Shown here: positions 8,220 through 17,858 of the stretch, in pieces
Layout of the letters: every line of letters starts with the position of its first letter
Position numbering within the stretch: the stretch's first letter is position 1
NCBI GenBank assembly: GCA_014163555.1
Contig: JACJGO010000002.1
Span: 310,001 to 374,000, forward strand
Reading direction: 5' to 3'
DNA: 64,000 bases
From: Flavisolibacter longurius
GTDB lineage: Bacteria; Bacteroidota; Bacteroidia; Chitinophagales; Chitinophagaceae
Program-made: the position numbers and the translations under genes
Notes under the pieces: generated by a model
Told to the model about the DNA's origin: nothing
Seen by the model: the letters and a program-made list of their open reading frames with translations, nothing else
Databases searched by the model: none

Positions 8220-11200
8220 ATGCACCCAAGGCTGTATGCAGGTATCCTGAGTCTTGTTATATGTTTTATTTGTTCATCTGCTTATGCCCAGCGCATTGCG
8301 CCGGCTGCCTATGGGATGGATGTGAAGGTAAATTATGTGCGCACCTGGGAGGTGAAGGTGCCGGAGAGTAATTCCAGCAACCTAACGGTTGCCTCCACGT
8401 TGGACAAGGCTGTAATGACTACCCAGTACCTGGATGGATTGGGTAGGCCTATCCAAACGGTGGTCAAAGGCATTACCCCTTCGGGCAAGGACCTAGTAAC
8501 GCCGGTGGTCTATGACGCCTTTGGGCAGGAAGAAGTCAAATACCTGCCTTTTGCCGCCAACGCTACTGGTGGCAACCTCTCTGTGAGTAATGGTGGATTC
8601 AAGCTCAATCCTTTTCAACAGGACAGTGCTTTTTCTAAAATGCAGTACTCAGGTGAAAGCCATTTTTATTCCCAGGTGTTTTTTGAAGCTTCGCCCTTGG
8701 GTCGTGTGCTTGAAAGTTTTGCCCCCGGTGATAACTGGGCAGGAACCGCCGGACAAACACAGGCAGCTGGTCGTCGTTCGGTCAAAACGTCTTACCTTAT
8801 CAACACGGTGAGTGATTCAGTGCGTATCTGGGTCGCTTCCGCCAACATTTCTACTGCTCCTACTACTTCGGCACGGTACGCAGCGGGTGAGTTGTATAAA
8901 ACCATTACAACCGATGAACACGGAAAGCAGGTTGTGGAATACAAAGACAAAGAAGAAAGAGTTGTTTTAAAAAAAGTGCAATTGGCCACTTCCCCTGGTT
9001 CAGCCCACATAGGCTGGCTCTGTACCTATTATGTTTATGATGATTTGGGGCAGGTTCGCTTTGTGATGCAACCCCAAGCCGTTGCGCTCATGCTTTCAGC
9101 GGGCAATTGGACGATTACCACCACCCAACGCGATGAGCTTTGTTTTTACTATGGCTATGACGGGCGTGGTCGGATGAACATTAAAAAAGTGCCGGGTGCT
9201 GGCGAGGTGCATCTGGTTTATGATGGGCGTGACCGGTTGGTCATGACTCAGGATGCCAATATGCGCAGTACGGGTAAATGGCTTGTCACTATTTATGATG
9301 AACTGAACCGGCCCATCAAAACCGGTCTTTACGCTAACACTTCCACCAGAACCATCCAACAGGCGGCGGCAGATAACTTACCGGCAGCTGCCTACCCTTT
9401 CACCAACAATACGCCGCCTTCCACGGGCTGGGACCTGCTCACCGAAACAGGGTATGACAACTACACAAATTTGCCAGGCGTGTTTAGTGCTAATGCCAGT
9501 ACGTCTAATATAGCATCCGCCTTTAATAACAATTATAATCAGGCACCTGACTATCCGCAACCTTTCAGTCAGTCTTTTCAAACGAAGGGTTTGGTAACCT
9601 GGACTCGGACACGCATTCTGGATAGTACTGGATTTTTGAGCGCGGTAAACTACTACGATGAGCAAGGACGGCTTATTCAGGTGAGAAATCAAAACATACT
9701 AGGCGGCATTGATGAAAAAACAGTGCAATACGGATTTTCCGGCCAAGTGCTGCGTACAATTGAAATAACGCGGACTGGACAAACGATGAGTGTATTTACC
9801 CGCAATAGTTATGATAAACAACTACGCCTAATTAACATCGAGAAAATCCACAGCAGCCCATTCGGAACTTATAAGCCCATTGCCAGGATGGAATACAATG
9901 AACTGGGCCAGTTAAAGAAAAAAGTGCTTGGCTCTAACCTGGATTCGCTGGAATATGAGTACAATATTCGTGGCTGGTTATTGGGAGCCAATCGAGATTA
10001 TGCCAAATCATTAACAAACAATACCCACTATTTCGGTTTTGACCTCGGGTATGATAAAACTTCACTGGCAGCCAATGGCGGCTCTGCTATTGGTTCCTAT
10101 GCAACGGCTAGCTATAATGGCAATATAGCTGGAACGGTATGGAAGTCGAAAGGAGATAATGAAATCCGTAAATATGATTTTGTCTACGATGCCGTCAACC
10201 GTCTTACAAAGGCTGATTTTACGCAATACACAGGTGGGTTTAACAAAACAGCAGGGCTTGATTTTAGTGTCAGGAACATCAGCTATGATGCCAACGGAAA
10301 CATTCTTTCGCAAATGCAAAGGGCATGGAAATTAGGAGGCAGCATTGATATGGACCGTCTACGTTACAATTATCAACCCCAAACTAATAAACTGGCTGCA
10401 GTTGTTGATACGGCCAACGATAACAGTAGTCGATTGGGTGATTTTAAATATGATCCTGTTAGTAAAACAACACAGGATTACGCATATGACGGCAATGGCA
10501 ATCTTACCAGTGATGCCAATAAGAAACTGTCCTCCATTCTGTATAATCATTTGAATCTCCCCAGCCGGGTTCGGGTGAATGGCAAGGGAGTTGTCCGTTA
10601 TATTTATGATGCTTCGGGGAATAAGCTGAAAAAGATCACAACTGACAGTACGGGTGCTTCTGTAGTGGTAAAGACTACCACTTATATTGGAGGTGGTGGT
10701 ACCGTTTATGAGAGTGTGGAGCATACGGCGCTAACCGTGGGTGATTATATCAATAAGTTTCTATTCACCAGTCACGAAGAAGGCCGTATCCGACTGGATT
10801 ATCAGAATTTTAGTTACCCATATGATTATTTTTTGAAGGACCACCTGGGCAATGTCCGTATGGTATTAACCAATGAAGCCAAAACCGATAGTTATCCGGC
10901 AGCAACAATGGAGACAGCTTCAATCAATACAGAAAGTACCTATTACGGAAATATTGCCAATACGCAGTATCCAAAGCCCTCTTGGTATAGTGATCCGCTT
11001 TATACAAGCAATGCGCAAGTGTCACGGCTGCGAAATGCCACCGGCAGTCACAAGGTTGGACAGAATATGCTTCTTAAAGTGATGGCCGGTGACCAGTATA
11101 ATATTAGAGCAACGAGTGGATGGAGCAGTGGCAGTACTGCCACCAATAGCTCCACCAGTGTGCTGAGTGATTTGCTTTCTCTTCTAAGCGGAAGTGCTGC

Positions 11201-12623
11201 AGGACTAAGTGGTGGTAAGGTCACGCAGGCAGAACTACAAAGTAGCAGCAGTGGACTGACCACGGGGCTTTCTTCTTTTCTGTCCTCCCAGACTATTAGT
11301 GGCACGAAGCCAAAAGCCTATATCAATTGGATCCTTTTGGATGAACAGTTTAAGGTGGTACCGGGCAGCAGTGGATTTGAACAGGTGGGAGCCAGCGGCA
11401 CAACCACCATCCACACAAAAGCCGGGCTCACGGTAGCCAAAAGCGGATATTTGTATATTTATACAAGTAACGAGGCCACCAATATTGATGTGTTCTTTGA
11501 CAATTTGCAGGTGACTCATATCCGAGGGCCAATTTTGCAGGAAACGCATTATTATCCGTTCGGGCTTCAAATGGCAGGGATTAGTAATAAAGCCGCTACA
11601 CCATTTGGCATACCCGAGAATAAATATAAATATAATGGTAAAGAAGAGCAGAAGCAGGAGTTTTCTGATGGTAGTGGCCTAGAGTGGCTGGATTATGGTG
11701 CTCGGATGTATGACAATCAGATTGGAAGATGGCTTGTGATTGATCCTTTATCTGATCAGATGAGGCGCCATTCAACATATTGTTATGCATTTAATAACCC
11801 AATCTCATTCACCGACCCCGATGGAATGAGCCCACTTAATGATGATCCCAAAAAACATAGACATTTACATATTGATCAAGTTGCACCAGGTACACAACAA
11901 AATCAAATGCTTCCTCGTCAAGGTGTAAACGGAGAAGCAATGCCAGACTTGGTAGTTTACTCAACTATTATTGGAGCTACAGAGAATAAAGGCGGTCCTA
12001 TAGATGGTTGGCTTACAGTTACCGAATACAATATTATTACTAGAGGGGTATATGGCAAAGATGAAAAAGGAAATACAGTTTGGACAGAGACAAGAACTGT
12101 TACTTCTACTGAAGTTGCCGTTAGTCCGACAGGGGATATTCAAGCACAACCTTCACAAATGGTTCAAGCAATAACTAATTCATTCAAAGTTGAATCAAAA
12201 GAGGGCCTCAACTATCGTGGCGAAGCACTTACGAGCAATTCTGTGAGTGCTACTTTTTTAGAAGGTAAACGCGGCACAGGTGTCGGTCAAATATCTATAT
12301 CTAACAAACATCAATGGCTAATAAATGATGCAGCAAATTACATGCGATCAAACAATAAACAATCTGTTTTAACCAAATTGAAAGATCAACATAAAGCTGC
12401 AGGAAAGATGTGGGTAGCAATTGCAGGTGCCCCACTAACATTAGTAAATCCGGCAACAACAACTTCAGCTATAGTAGCACTTAATAATTTATTGCCTAGT
12501 ATTTATAATCCTAATACTCTAGGAGTAACGGGGAGGTTCTATCAAGATGTAACAAGAATTAATAATGGTTTGACTATCTCACAAATGGACAGAGGTAATT
12601 ATATTCCGAAATCAGTTAAGTAA
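8220..12623 (+). CDS. RHS repeat core protein with variable C-terminal tip (candidate polymorphic toxin)
   Basis: A 1467-residue exported protein (signal peptide 1-24, cut after AYAQ). A DUF6443-type N-terminal domain is marked by [15 protein letters not shown] and KYLPFAA. Many YD repeats follow ([22 protein letters not shown]), then [15 protein letters not shown] and the RHS core [18 protein letters not shown] with [15 protein letters not shown] at about residues 1160-1203. The remaining 264 residues (about 11829-12623) form the tip, which I do not recognise. The tip DNA is visibly more A+T-rich than the core, as is usual for exchanged toxin tips. It contains a hydrophobic stretch near 1397-1425. 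A small lipoprotein gene begins 11 bp after the stop. In known systems the core is cleaved and the tip delivered to a target cell; that is inferred here. Confidence 0.9.
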   Translation: MHPRLYAGILSLVICFICSSAYAQRIAPAAYGMDVKVNYVRTWEVKVPESNSSNLTVASTLDKAVMTTQYLDGLGRPIQTVVKGITPSGKDLVTPVVYDAFGQEEVKYLPFAANATGGNLSVSNGGFKLNPFQQDSAFSKMQYSGESHFYSQVFFEASPLGRVLESFAPGDNWAGTAGQTQAAGRRSVKTSYLINTVSDSVRIWVASANISTAPTTSARYAAGELYKTITTDEHGKQVVEYKDKEERVVLKKVQLATSPGSAHIGWLCTYYVYDDLGQVRFVMQPQAVALMLSAGNWTITTTQRDELCFYYGYDGRGRMNIKKVPGAGEVHLVYDGRDRLVMTQDANMRSTGKWLVTIYDELNRPIKTGLYANTSTRTIQQAAADNLPAAAYPFTNNTPPSTGWDLLTETGYDNYTNLPGVFSANASTSNIASAFNNNYNQAPDYPQPFSQSFQTKGLVTWTRTRILDSTGFLSAVNYYDEQGRLIQVRNQNILGGIDEKTVQYGFSGQVLRTIEITRTGQTMSVFTRNSYDKQLRLINIEKIHSSPFGTYKPIARMEYNELGQLKKKVLGSNLDSLEYEYNIRGWLLGANRDYAKSLTNNTHYFGFDLGYDKTSLAANGGSAIGSYATASYNGNIAGTVWKSKGDNEIRKYDFVYDAVNRLTKADFTQYTGGFNKTAGLDFSVRNISYDANGNILSQMQRAWKLGGSIDMDRLRYNYQPQTNKLAAVVDTANDNSSRLGDFKYDPVSKTTQDYAYDGNGNLTSDANKKLSSILYNHLNLPSRVRVNGKGVVRYIYDASGNKLKKITTDSTGASVVVKTTTYIGGGGTVYESVEHTALTVGDYINKFLFTSHEEGRIRLDYQNFSYPYDYFLKDHLGNVRMVLTNEAKTDSYPAATMETASINTESTYYGNIANTQYPKPSWYSDPLYTSNAQVSRLRNATGSHKVGQNMLLKVMAGDQYNIRATSGWSSGSTATNSSTSVLSDLLSLLSGSAAGLSGGKVTQAELQSSSSGLTTGLSSFLSSQTISGTKPKAYINWILLDEQFKVVPGSSGFEQVGASGTTTIHTKAGLTVAKSGYLYIYTSNEATNIDVFFDNLQVTHIRGPILQETHYYPFGLQMAGISNKAATPFGIPENKYKYNGKEEQKQEFSDGSGLEWLDYGARMYDNQIGRWLVIDPLSDQMRRHSTYCYAFNNPISFTDPDGMSPLNDDPKKHRHLHIDQVAPGTQQNQMLPRQGVNGEAMPDLVVYSTIIGATENKGGPIDGWLTVTEYNIITRGVYGKDEKGNTVWTETRTVTSTEVAVSPTGDIQAQPSQMVQAITNSFKVESKEGLNYRGEALTSNSVSATFLEGKRGTGVGQISISNKHQWLINDAANYMRSNNKQSVLTKLKDQHKAAGKMWVAIAGAPLTLVNPATTTSAIVALNNLLPSIYNPNTLGVTGRFYQDVTRINNGLTISQMDRGNYIPKSVK
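11829..12623 (+). other. Variable C-terminal tip domain of the RHS protein
   Basis: This is the coding segment after the core motif DPDGMSP. It encodes about 264 residues with no toxin signature that I know. It starts with a His-rich linker ([10 protein letters not shown]), then a Thr-rich beta-like part ([15 protein letters not shown]), a helical, lysine-containing part ([15 protein letters not shown]) and a hydrophobic Ala/Thr-rich stretch. Base composition and codon choice become A+T-rich from about 11,590 on, slightly before the domain border. Confidence 0.6.
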
Positions 12624-12634
12624 TTCCGGGGCTT

Positions 12635-13111
12635 ATGAAATCTTTTATATTTCTTTTATTTACTTGCCTGCCTATTGTTTTAGGTTGCAAATTTTCGAAA
12701 AATGACGCCATCGAAGATTTTGGTTTTAAAATGAATATAGTGAGATTACAAAAATGTCTACCTATTGTTGAAAGTAATATGAACGTTTCACTGCTTAACG
12801 ACAGTACTATTCTGTATTCATATGGAAGATTGGATACCGGCAGAAACGCCCATCACTTCAGCAAGAGGATTTTATACCGTGACAAGCAGGTGGTGCAAGA
12901 AGAGGATGAGTTTTTCCTACCCACAGCATCGAACAGAACTTCCTATTTTGTAACGGTTAAACATCATTTCGAAAAAGATAGTACATCTGCTACCCTCCAA
13001 CACTATTTTTGGAATGATGCTTTTCGAACGAAATCTTACCTTATTAACTACCCAGAGGCAAAACAATTCTTAGCTAAGAATGGCTTACGCATTTGTAGAG
13101 AAGCGAATTGA
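12635..13111 (+). CDS. Small lipoprotein, candidate immunity protein for the RHS tip
   Basis: A 158-residue protein of no family I recognise. It begins with a lipoprotein signal, a hydrophobic stretch ending in PIVLGC with Cys18 as the lipidation site. The mature part looks like a small mixed beta domain rich in aromatic and basic residues (LYSYGRLDTG, HHFSKRILYRD, LQHYFWNDAF). It lies 11 bp after the RHS gene on the same strand and shares its A+T-rich composition, the usual position of an immunity gene. Envelope location would suit a toxin acting in the periplasm or on the membrane. Immunity is inferred from position, size and lipidation, not from homology. Confidence 0.75.
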   Translation: MKSFIFLLFTCLPIVLGCKFSKNDAIEDFGFKMNIVRLQKCLPIVESNMNVSLLNDSTILYSYGRLDTGRNAHHFSKRILYRDKQVVQEEDEFFLPTASNRTSYFVTVKHHFEKDSTSATLQHYFWNDAFRTKSYLINYPEAKQFLAKNGLRICREAN

Positions 13112-13412
13112 AGTCTGCCTTATGTACTTAATATCAACCTCTAGTCACGCTGTTCGGAGTGTTAATTTCAGAAGATGGCCAATAACAGTCAAGGGCTGGC
13201 TATAGTTTGCAAATACATCCCGAAAAACCCGTCAACACGAGATCTTTATCGCCTTCTTTCCCCACCAAGTTTCAGAAGGATCTGGATGCTGCGGCGAAGG
13301 GTCTGGACTTGTTAGTTTCTAAAAGTGACCGGATTAAAAATAGCCATACGCTTTCAAGCGCAAGCGCTGCCAGCAGTTGACATCACCACCTGCACCCTCC
13401 TATCTTTGCCCC
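13112..13412. other. Gap after the RHS cluster with a possible gene remnant
   Basis: This 301-bp stretch has no convincing gene. An open frame of 64 codons without ATG runs from 13186 to the TGA at 13378-13380 on the plus strand and contains a protein-like segment, TKFQKDLDAAAKGLDLLVSK. It may be the 3' remnant of a displaced gene, such as an orphan tip or immunity gene, but the signal is weak. The last 40 bases hold the promoter of the next gene. Confidence 0.3.
13377..13408 (+). promoter_or_regulatory. Bacteroidota-type promoter of the GNAT gene
   Basis: A -7 element TATCTTTG at 13401-13408 matches TAnnTTTG exactly. A TTG at 13377-13379 lies 21 bp upstream and fits the -33 element. Only four bases separate the -7 element from the ATG at 13413, so the transcript would start at or next to the start codon, leaving almost no leader. 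Confidence 0.55.
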
Positions 13413-13940
13413 ATGAACCTCACCCTTCGTCCTGCCACCTGGGAAGACGCCACCCTTGTTGCCGACATCAGCCGGCAAACCTTTTACGACACTTTTGCAG
13501 CCGACAACACGCCGGAAAACATGGCGAAATTCCTGAACGAGCAATTCACCAGGGGAAAGCTGATGCTGGAAGTGGGGTCGCCGGAAAATACCTTTCTGCT
13601 GGCGTATGCGGATAGTGAAATTGCCGGCTACCTGAAGTTGCGTGAAGGCCGCAAGCTGCCTTGTTTGAAGAACACATCGTTCATTGAAATTGCCCGCCTT
13701 TATGTGCTGAAAGATTTCATTGGCAAAGGTGTTGGCAGGCGGCTTATGCAGGCTGCCATCGATATAGCGAAGGAAAAAGAAAAGGAGATTGTTTGGCTGG
13801 GTGTATGGGAACACAATCACCGCGCTATTACTTTTTACACGGCCTGGGGCTTTCAAAAATTTGACGAAGTAGATTTTCTATTGGGCGATGACATCCAACG
13901 CGACTGGCTGATGAAGAGAGACGTGAATCATCAATCGTGA
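13413..13940 (+). CDS. GNAT family N-acetyltransferase
   Basis: A 175-residue acetyltransferase that uses acetyl-CoA; the substrate is unknown. It opens with the family pattern MNLTLRPATWEDATLVADI. The acetyl-CoA-binding loop is IARLYVLKDFIGKGVGRRLM (V..Y...G.G.G/A type). The final motif is EHNHRAITFYTAWGFQKFDE, typical of GNAT motif B. I chose the ATG at 13413 because the homologous part begins there and the -7 element ends at 13408. An earlier in-frame ATG at 13377 would lie upstream of that promoter. It is convergent with the aldehyde dehydrogenase gene. Confidence 0.92.
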   Translation: MNLTLRPATWEDATLVADISRQTFYDTFAADNTPENMAKFLNEQFTRGKLMLEVGSPENTFLLAYADSEIAGYLKLREGRKLPCLKNTSFIEIARLYVLKDFIGKGVGRRLMQAAIDIAKEKEKEIVWLGVWEHNHRAITFYTAWGFQKFDEVDFLLGDDIQRDWLMKRDVNHQS

Positions 13941-14027
13941 AACGTGAATGGTTGAGGACAGAATTATTTCTGACAGGTATAAAAGATTCAGGCAGACAGG
14001 ATCGCTCACCACTCACCACTCACCCCC

Positions 14028-15404
14028 TCACCGAATCACCTTCTTGAACAATTTGAGCTTTCCACCAAAAGGCGGGTATTTGATCTTCGGGTCAAACCAG
14101 GTCGGCGTTTTCATCACCGCTTTCTGGTGACTAAAGACATCGAACGAATATTTGCCATGATAGGCGCCAATACCGCTGTTGCCCCTGCCACCAAAGGGCA
14201 GGTTGAAATTGGTGAGATGCCAGGAAGCATTGTTTACACAGCCACCGCCAAAGGCAATATCGCGGAGCCATCTTTCTTCTTTTTCTTTGCTTTCGGTAAA
14301 CACATAAAACGCCAGCGGGTTGGCATTGCGTTCAATCAGGCTTTTGGCTTCTTCAAACGTATCAAAAGGGAGGATGGGCAGCAGAGGGCCAAAGATCTCT
14401 TCTCCCATAATCGCCGCAGCCGTATCCTGCATTTCCAGTAGCGTCGGTTCGATATAGTGTGAGGCCGCATCCGTTCTTCCGCCGTGCAGGATAGTGCCTT
14501 TTTGCAGGTATGCTGTCAACCGTTGAAAGGATTTTTCGTTGATGATCTTTCCATAACTCTCGCTGGCCGATGGGTCTTCTGTAAAAAAAGTGGTGATGGT
14601 TTTTTTCAGTGCTTCTACAAATGGCGCTTTTTTACTGCGGTGTACGAGTACATAATCCGGCGCCACGCACATCTGCCCGGCGTTGGAAAATTTGGTCACG
14701 GCAATGCGTCGGGCAGCCACGTTAAGGTTGGCATCACTTTCCACCACGCAGGGACTCTTTCCACCCAACTCCAGAGTTACCGGTACCAGTTGCCTGGCAG
14801 CCATCTCGTACACGGCTTTGCCCACCGGGATGCTGCCCGTATAGAACACATGATCGAACCGGAAAGAATTCATCATCCCTGGTACCACCACGGCACCATC
14901 GCCTTCTGCATACAGGATAAAATCGGGAGGAAAAGTGGCAGCCAGTAATTTTTTCATCACAGCGGCTGTAGCGGGAGCGTATTCGCTGGGTTTTAAAACA
15001 ACACAATTACCAGCGGCAATGGCACCCACCAGCGGGGCAAACAGCAATTGAAACGGGTAGTTCCAAGGGCCGATGATGAGAACAACGCCTAACGGTTCTT
15101 TGTACACGTAACTTTTGCTGGGCAGGTTCAGCAGGTTGGTGCCCACTTTTTCGGGCTTCATCCAACCCTTCAGGTGCTTTAGCGTATGCCGGATCTCGGC
15201 GTGCAAAAAACCTATCTCCGTCACCCAGCTTTCTTCCCGGCTTTTTTTCAGATCATCATACAGGGCCTGCATCAGGTCTTCTTCAAATTGCAGGATGGCA
15301 TAGCGCAACTTTTCCAGGGCAGCCTTACGAAAGGCATACTCTTTCGTGGCGCCGGTGGCAAAAAAAGCCCGTAACTGTTGAAGATTTTGTTGCAGGTCTT
15401 GCAT
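14028..15404 (-). CDS. Aldehyde dehydrogenase, ALDH3-like
   Basis: A 458-residue NAD(P)-dependent aldehyde dehydrogenase that oxidises aldehydes to acids. Visible marks are GPWNYPFQLLFAPLVGAIAAGN (cofactor region, split by position), KPSEYAP, the general-base Glu212 in TLELGGKSP and the nucleophile Cys246 in NAGQMCVAPDY. The C-terminal INNASWHLTNFNLPFGGRGNSG pattern (GGCVNN to GNSGIG) is typical of the class 3 branch. The ATG at 15404 is preferred because homologous proteins start with a short helix such as this. A long inverted repeat lies just upstream. The true substrate is unknown; fatty or lipid-derived aldehydes are common in this branch. Confidence 0.92.
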   Translation of the reverse strand: MQDLQQNLQQLRAFFATGATKEYAFRKAALEKLRYAILQFEEDLMQALYDDLKKSREESWVTEIGFLHAEIRHTLKHLKGWMKPEKVGTNLLNLPSKSYVYKEPLGVVLIIGPWNYPFQLLFAPLVGAIAAGNCVVLKPSEYAPATAAVMKKLLAATFPPDFILYAEGDGAVVVPGMMNSFRFDHVFYTGSIPVGKAVYEMAARQLVPVTLELGGKSPCVVESDANLNVAARRIAVTKFSNAGQMCVAPDYVLVHRSKKAPFVEALKKTITTFFTEDPSASESYGKIINEKSFQRLTAYLQKGTILHGGRTDAASHYIEPTLLEMQDTAAAIMGEEIFGPLLPILPFDTFEEAKSLIERNANPLAFYVFTESKEKEERWLRDIAFGGGCVNNASWHLTNFNLPFGGRGNSGIGAYHGKYSFDVFSHQKAVMKTPTWFDPKIKYPPFGGKLKLFKKVIR

Positions 15405-15416
15405 AAAGGTTTTTTT

Positions 15417-15502
15417 ACCGCAGAGACGCAAAGAACGCAGAGGTTTTCGCAGAGATTATTATTGCCTCTGCGAAAACCTCTGCACCTCTTGTTCTCTGCG
15501 GT
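15417..15502. repeat. Imperfect palindrome of the CGCAGAG repeat family
   Basis: A 38-base left arm (15417-15454) and a 37-base right arm (15466-15502) are near-complementary. The inner 18 bp, 15437-15454 against 15466-15483, are perfect, with an 11-base loop. The arms consist of repeated CGCAGAG-like words. A related half-copy occurs at 17859-17894. It lies between two genes that are both on the minus strand and could act as a terminator or a mobile REP-like unit. Confidence 0.7.
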
Positions 15503-15507
15503 GAATG

Positions 15508-16371
15508 CTATTGAAAATGCTCCCACACCAGCTTCGAAAGCCTTCGGCTCAGCGTCCAGGCTTCGTTATCGCTCTTCCAGCTTTGGTCCTTGTTGTTCTT
15601 GGTGCAAACGCAAAACAGGTAACGGGCACCGCGACCGTTTACAAACAACACTTCGCTCCGGCTTTCATTCACAGCGCCGTTTTTGCTGGCGATAAACACA
15701 TCGGCAGGAATTTGTGAGATGGCATTGTCGTCCCAGAAATTGCGGCTCAGCATCCGCAGCATGGCATCACTCTTTTCTTTGCTGATAACTTCTCCCTTTA
15801 CGATGCGTTCAAACAGGGTAGCCATTTCGCGGGGTGAGGTTTGTCCCCAGCCATAGATGCTGCGAATGTGTTCGCGGCCCGGTGTTCGGGAGTTCACCCG
15901 GGTGGCCTTCAACCCAAGGCTGTCCATAAGCTCATTGATACGGGTGCCGGTGCCGGCCAGACTTTGCAGCCAAAGCGAAGCCGTGTTGTCGCTCATGGTC
16001 AGCATCAGCATGGCCACTTTGCCCAGTTCAATCTTTTCATCCTGTTTCAGTGAGCCCAGAATATCCATACCAGCGTACAGGAGTGAATCGCGGTAGGTAA
16101 GGTTTTGTTCCAGCGAAAGTTCCCCCTTTGCCACCTTGTCCATAACGCCAACGAGTATGGGAACTTTGACCATGCTGGCAGTTGGAAAAACTGTATCGGC
16201 ATTAATGGCGACGATTCGGCCATTCTCCAGGTTTTTAATATACACGCCAATGTCGCCATTGAAACCTCGGATCAATTCCGCAACCTGCCGCTGCAGTTTT
16301 TTGTCCACCTTTTGGGCAGAAAGCGTTTGCAGCAAGAAAACGGCAAAAACAAAAAGCAGGCATTTTCTCAT
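15508..16371 (-). CDS. Class A beta-lactamase-like serine hydrolase, exported
   Basis: A 287-residue protein with a signal peptide (1-19, cut after LSAQ), so it acts in the periplasm. It has the penicillin-recognising set: Ser66-x-x-Lys69 in TASMVKVP, SDN at 127-129 and KNG at 230-232 in place of KTG. The omega loop (TRVNSRTPGREHIRS) does not show the usual ExxLN, and the position of Glu166 appears to be Gly. It may therefore be a poor beta-lactamase or another serine acyl-hydrolase. Its ATG overlaps the stop of the upstream M20 gene in ATGA (16368-16371), so the two are translationally coupled. Fold assignment is firm; resistance function is doubtful. Confidence 0.85.
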   Translation of the reverse strand: MRKCLLFVFAVFLLQTLSAQKVDKKLQRQVAELIRGFNGDIGVYIKNLENGRIVAINADTVFPTASMVKVPILVGVMDKVAKGELSLEQNLTYRDSLLYAGMDILGSLKQDEKIELGKVAMLMLTMSDNTASLWLQSLAGTGTRINELMDSLGLKATRVNSRTPGREHIRSIYGWGQTSPREMATLFERIVKGEVISKEKSDAMLRMLSRNFWDDNAISQIPADVFIASKNGAVNESRSEVLFVNGRGARYLFCVCTKNNKDQSWKSDNEAWTLSRRLSKLVWEHFQ

Positions 16372-17714
16372 CGGGCGGAACTTTGTTTTTTAGCCCCGGC
16401 AGAACCTTTGCCGGCAGCACTGTTCATATAATCAGTGACGAGGTAAAGAAAGGCTTTGATGCCGGTTTGCATGGCACTTTCGTCAATATAAAAGTCCGGT
16501 GTGTGGTGCGAAGGTGTTTTATCCGGGTCCTGTCCTTTGGGCATGCCACCCAGGTTGAAGAAAAGGGCAGGCACTTTTTCACCAAAAAAAGAAAAATCCT
16601 CGGCACCCATCTTGGCCGCAATGGTAGAAACATTGCCGGTACCCGCTGCTTTTTGCAGCGACGGCAGCATCTGGGCGGTGAGGGCTTCGTGGTTAAATGT
16701 TACCGGGTAATGCGAGCTGTAAGGAGCTTCCACCGTAGCAGTAGCACCCATTGCTTCGGCGGTTTTGGTAACAATGGTTTTAATACGGTCGATCTGGAAT
16801 TTCTCCTGTTCTTTGGAAAGCGAACGGATAGTTCCCAGCATCTCTACCTGCTCGGGAATGATATTGCTGCGTACACCACCATTGATGGCGCCAATGGTTA
16901 CCACGCCGGCGTTTTCGGTAATATCCACATTGCGGCTGATAATGGTTTGCAGGGCCGAGATGATTTGTGCTGAGGCAACGATCGGGTCCACCGACGACCA
17001 GGGCGCAGCACCGTGTGCCTGCCGGCCTTTTACGGTAATCTTCATATCACTCACACCGGCATAAAAACCGCCGGGACGATAAGTAATCTTTCCCACCTCG
17101 GTTTGGGCATTGATGTGCAGGCCAAACATCACATCCACTTTCGGGGCATCCATCACACCTTCTTTGATCATCAGCTCCGCACCACCCTCTTCACCTTTGG
17201 GTGCCCCTTCTTCCGCCGGTTGAAAAACAAATTTGATGGTGCCGGCCAGGTCGGCTTTGTTAGCGACTAAAATTTCGGCTACACTCATCAACATGGCCAC
17301 ATGCGTATCGTGCCCGCAGGCATGCATCACACCTACTGTCTGCCCGTTGTATTCGCCTTTGGCTTTTGAAGCAAACGGAAGGTCTACTCTTTCGGTTACC
17401 GGCAGGGCATCCATGTCGGCACGAAGGCCGATCACCGGGCCGGGTTTGCCGCCCTTGAGCACCCCCACCACGCCGGTGTGGGCTACCTTTTCTTTTACCT
17501 CGATACCAAGCGAACGAAGATGATCGGCCACCAGCTTGGCGGTCTTGAATTCGCGGTTGCCGAGTTCGGGATTTTGGTGAAGCTGCCGCCGCCACTGAAT
17601 GCATTTGGATTCAATTTTGGCTGCGGCCGAATTGATGATGGCATCCCAGTTCTTTTGGGCAAACGAGGTCATGGCAAGAGCTGAAAACAAACCTGCAGCA
17701 ATTGTTTTCTTCAT
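16368..17714 (-). CDS. M20 family amidohydrolase (hippurate/IAA-amino-acid hydrolase type), exported
   Basis: A 448-residue zinc hydrolase that cleaves N-acyl or aminoacyl amide bonds. The signal peptide is residues 1-19 (SALAMTSFAQ). Metal-site motifs are GLRADMDALPV, MHACGHDTHVAML and FVFQPAEEG, followed by MFGLH and, near the C-terminus, MGAEDFSFF and HHTPDF. A lid/dimerisation domain lies between. The subfamily includes peptidoglycan, hippurate and indole-acetyl-amino-acid amidases. It overlaps the downstream serine-hydrolase gene by 4 bp, which suggests a joint periplasmic role, possibly on an acylated amino acid or peptide. The final stretch (SAAGKGSAGAKKQ) is a low-complexity tail. Confidence 0.92.
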   Translation of the reverse strand: MKKTIAAGLFSALAMTSFAQKNWDAIINSAAAKIESKCIQWRRQLHQNPELGNREFKTAKLVADHLRSLGIEVKEKVAHTGVVGVLKGGKPGPVIGLRADMDALPVTERVDLPFASKAKGEYNGQTVGVMHACGHDTHVAMLMSVAEILVANKADLAGTIKFVFQPAEEGAPKGEEGGAELMIKEGVMDAPKVDVMFGLHINAQTEVGKITYRPGGFYAGVSDMKITVKGRQAHGAAPWSSVDPIVASAQIISALQTIISRNVDITENAGVVTIGAINGGVRSNIIPEQVEMLGTIRSLSKEQEKFQIDRIKTIVTKTAEAMGATATVEAPYSSHYPVTFNHEALTAQMLPSLQKAAGTGNVSTIAAKMGAEDFSFFGEKVPALFFNLGGMPKGQDPDKTPSHHTPDFYIDESAMQTGIKAFLYLVTDYMNSAAGKGSAGAKKQSSAR

Positions 17715-17858
17715 GGAGATGTTCTTTTCGGGAAGATAATTGTTCTGGCTTATTTCGGTGGAAAATTGTTGGCATGTAGTGTATTCGGGAAGACGGAAGG
17801 TAGGAAGATATCATTTCCAAAACCAGTTCCTTCTTACCGCCTTGCCGGCTGATTTTCC

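Noticed and set aside
13325-13615. Alternative frame across the start of the GNAT gene
   Set aside because: It overlaps the GNAT gene, lacks family similarity and crosses the promoter.
15378-15695. Plus-strand frame with TAETQRTQR-like peptide
   Set aside because: This peptide is a translation of the CGCAGAG repeat and is a well-known false gene product.
15508-16371. Antibiotic-resistance beta-lactamase
   Set aside because: The fold is right but the omega-loop Glu is not evident, so a resistance function is not claimed.
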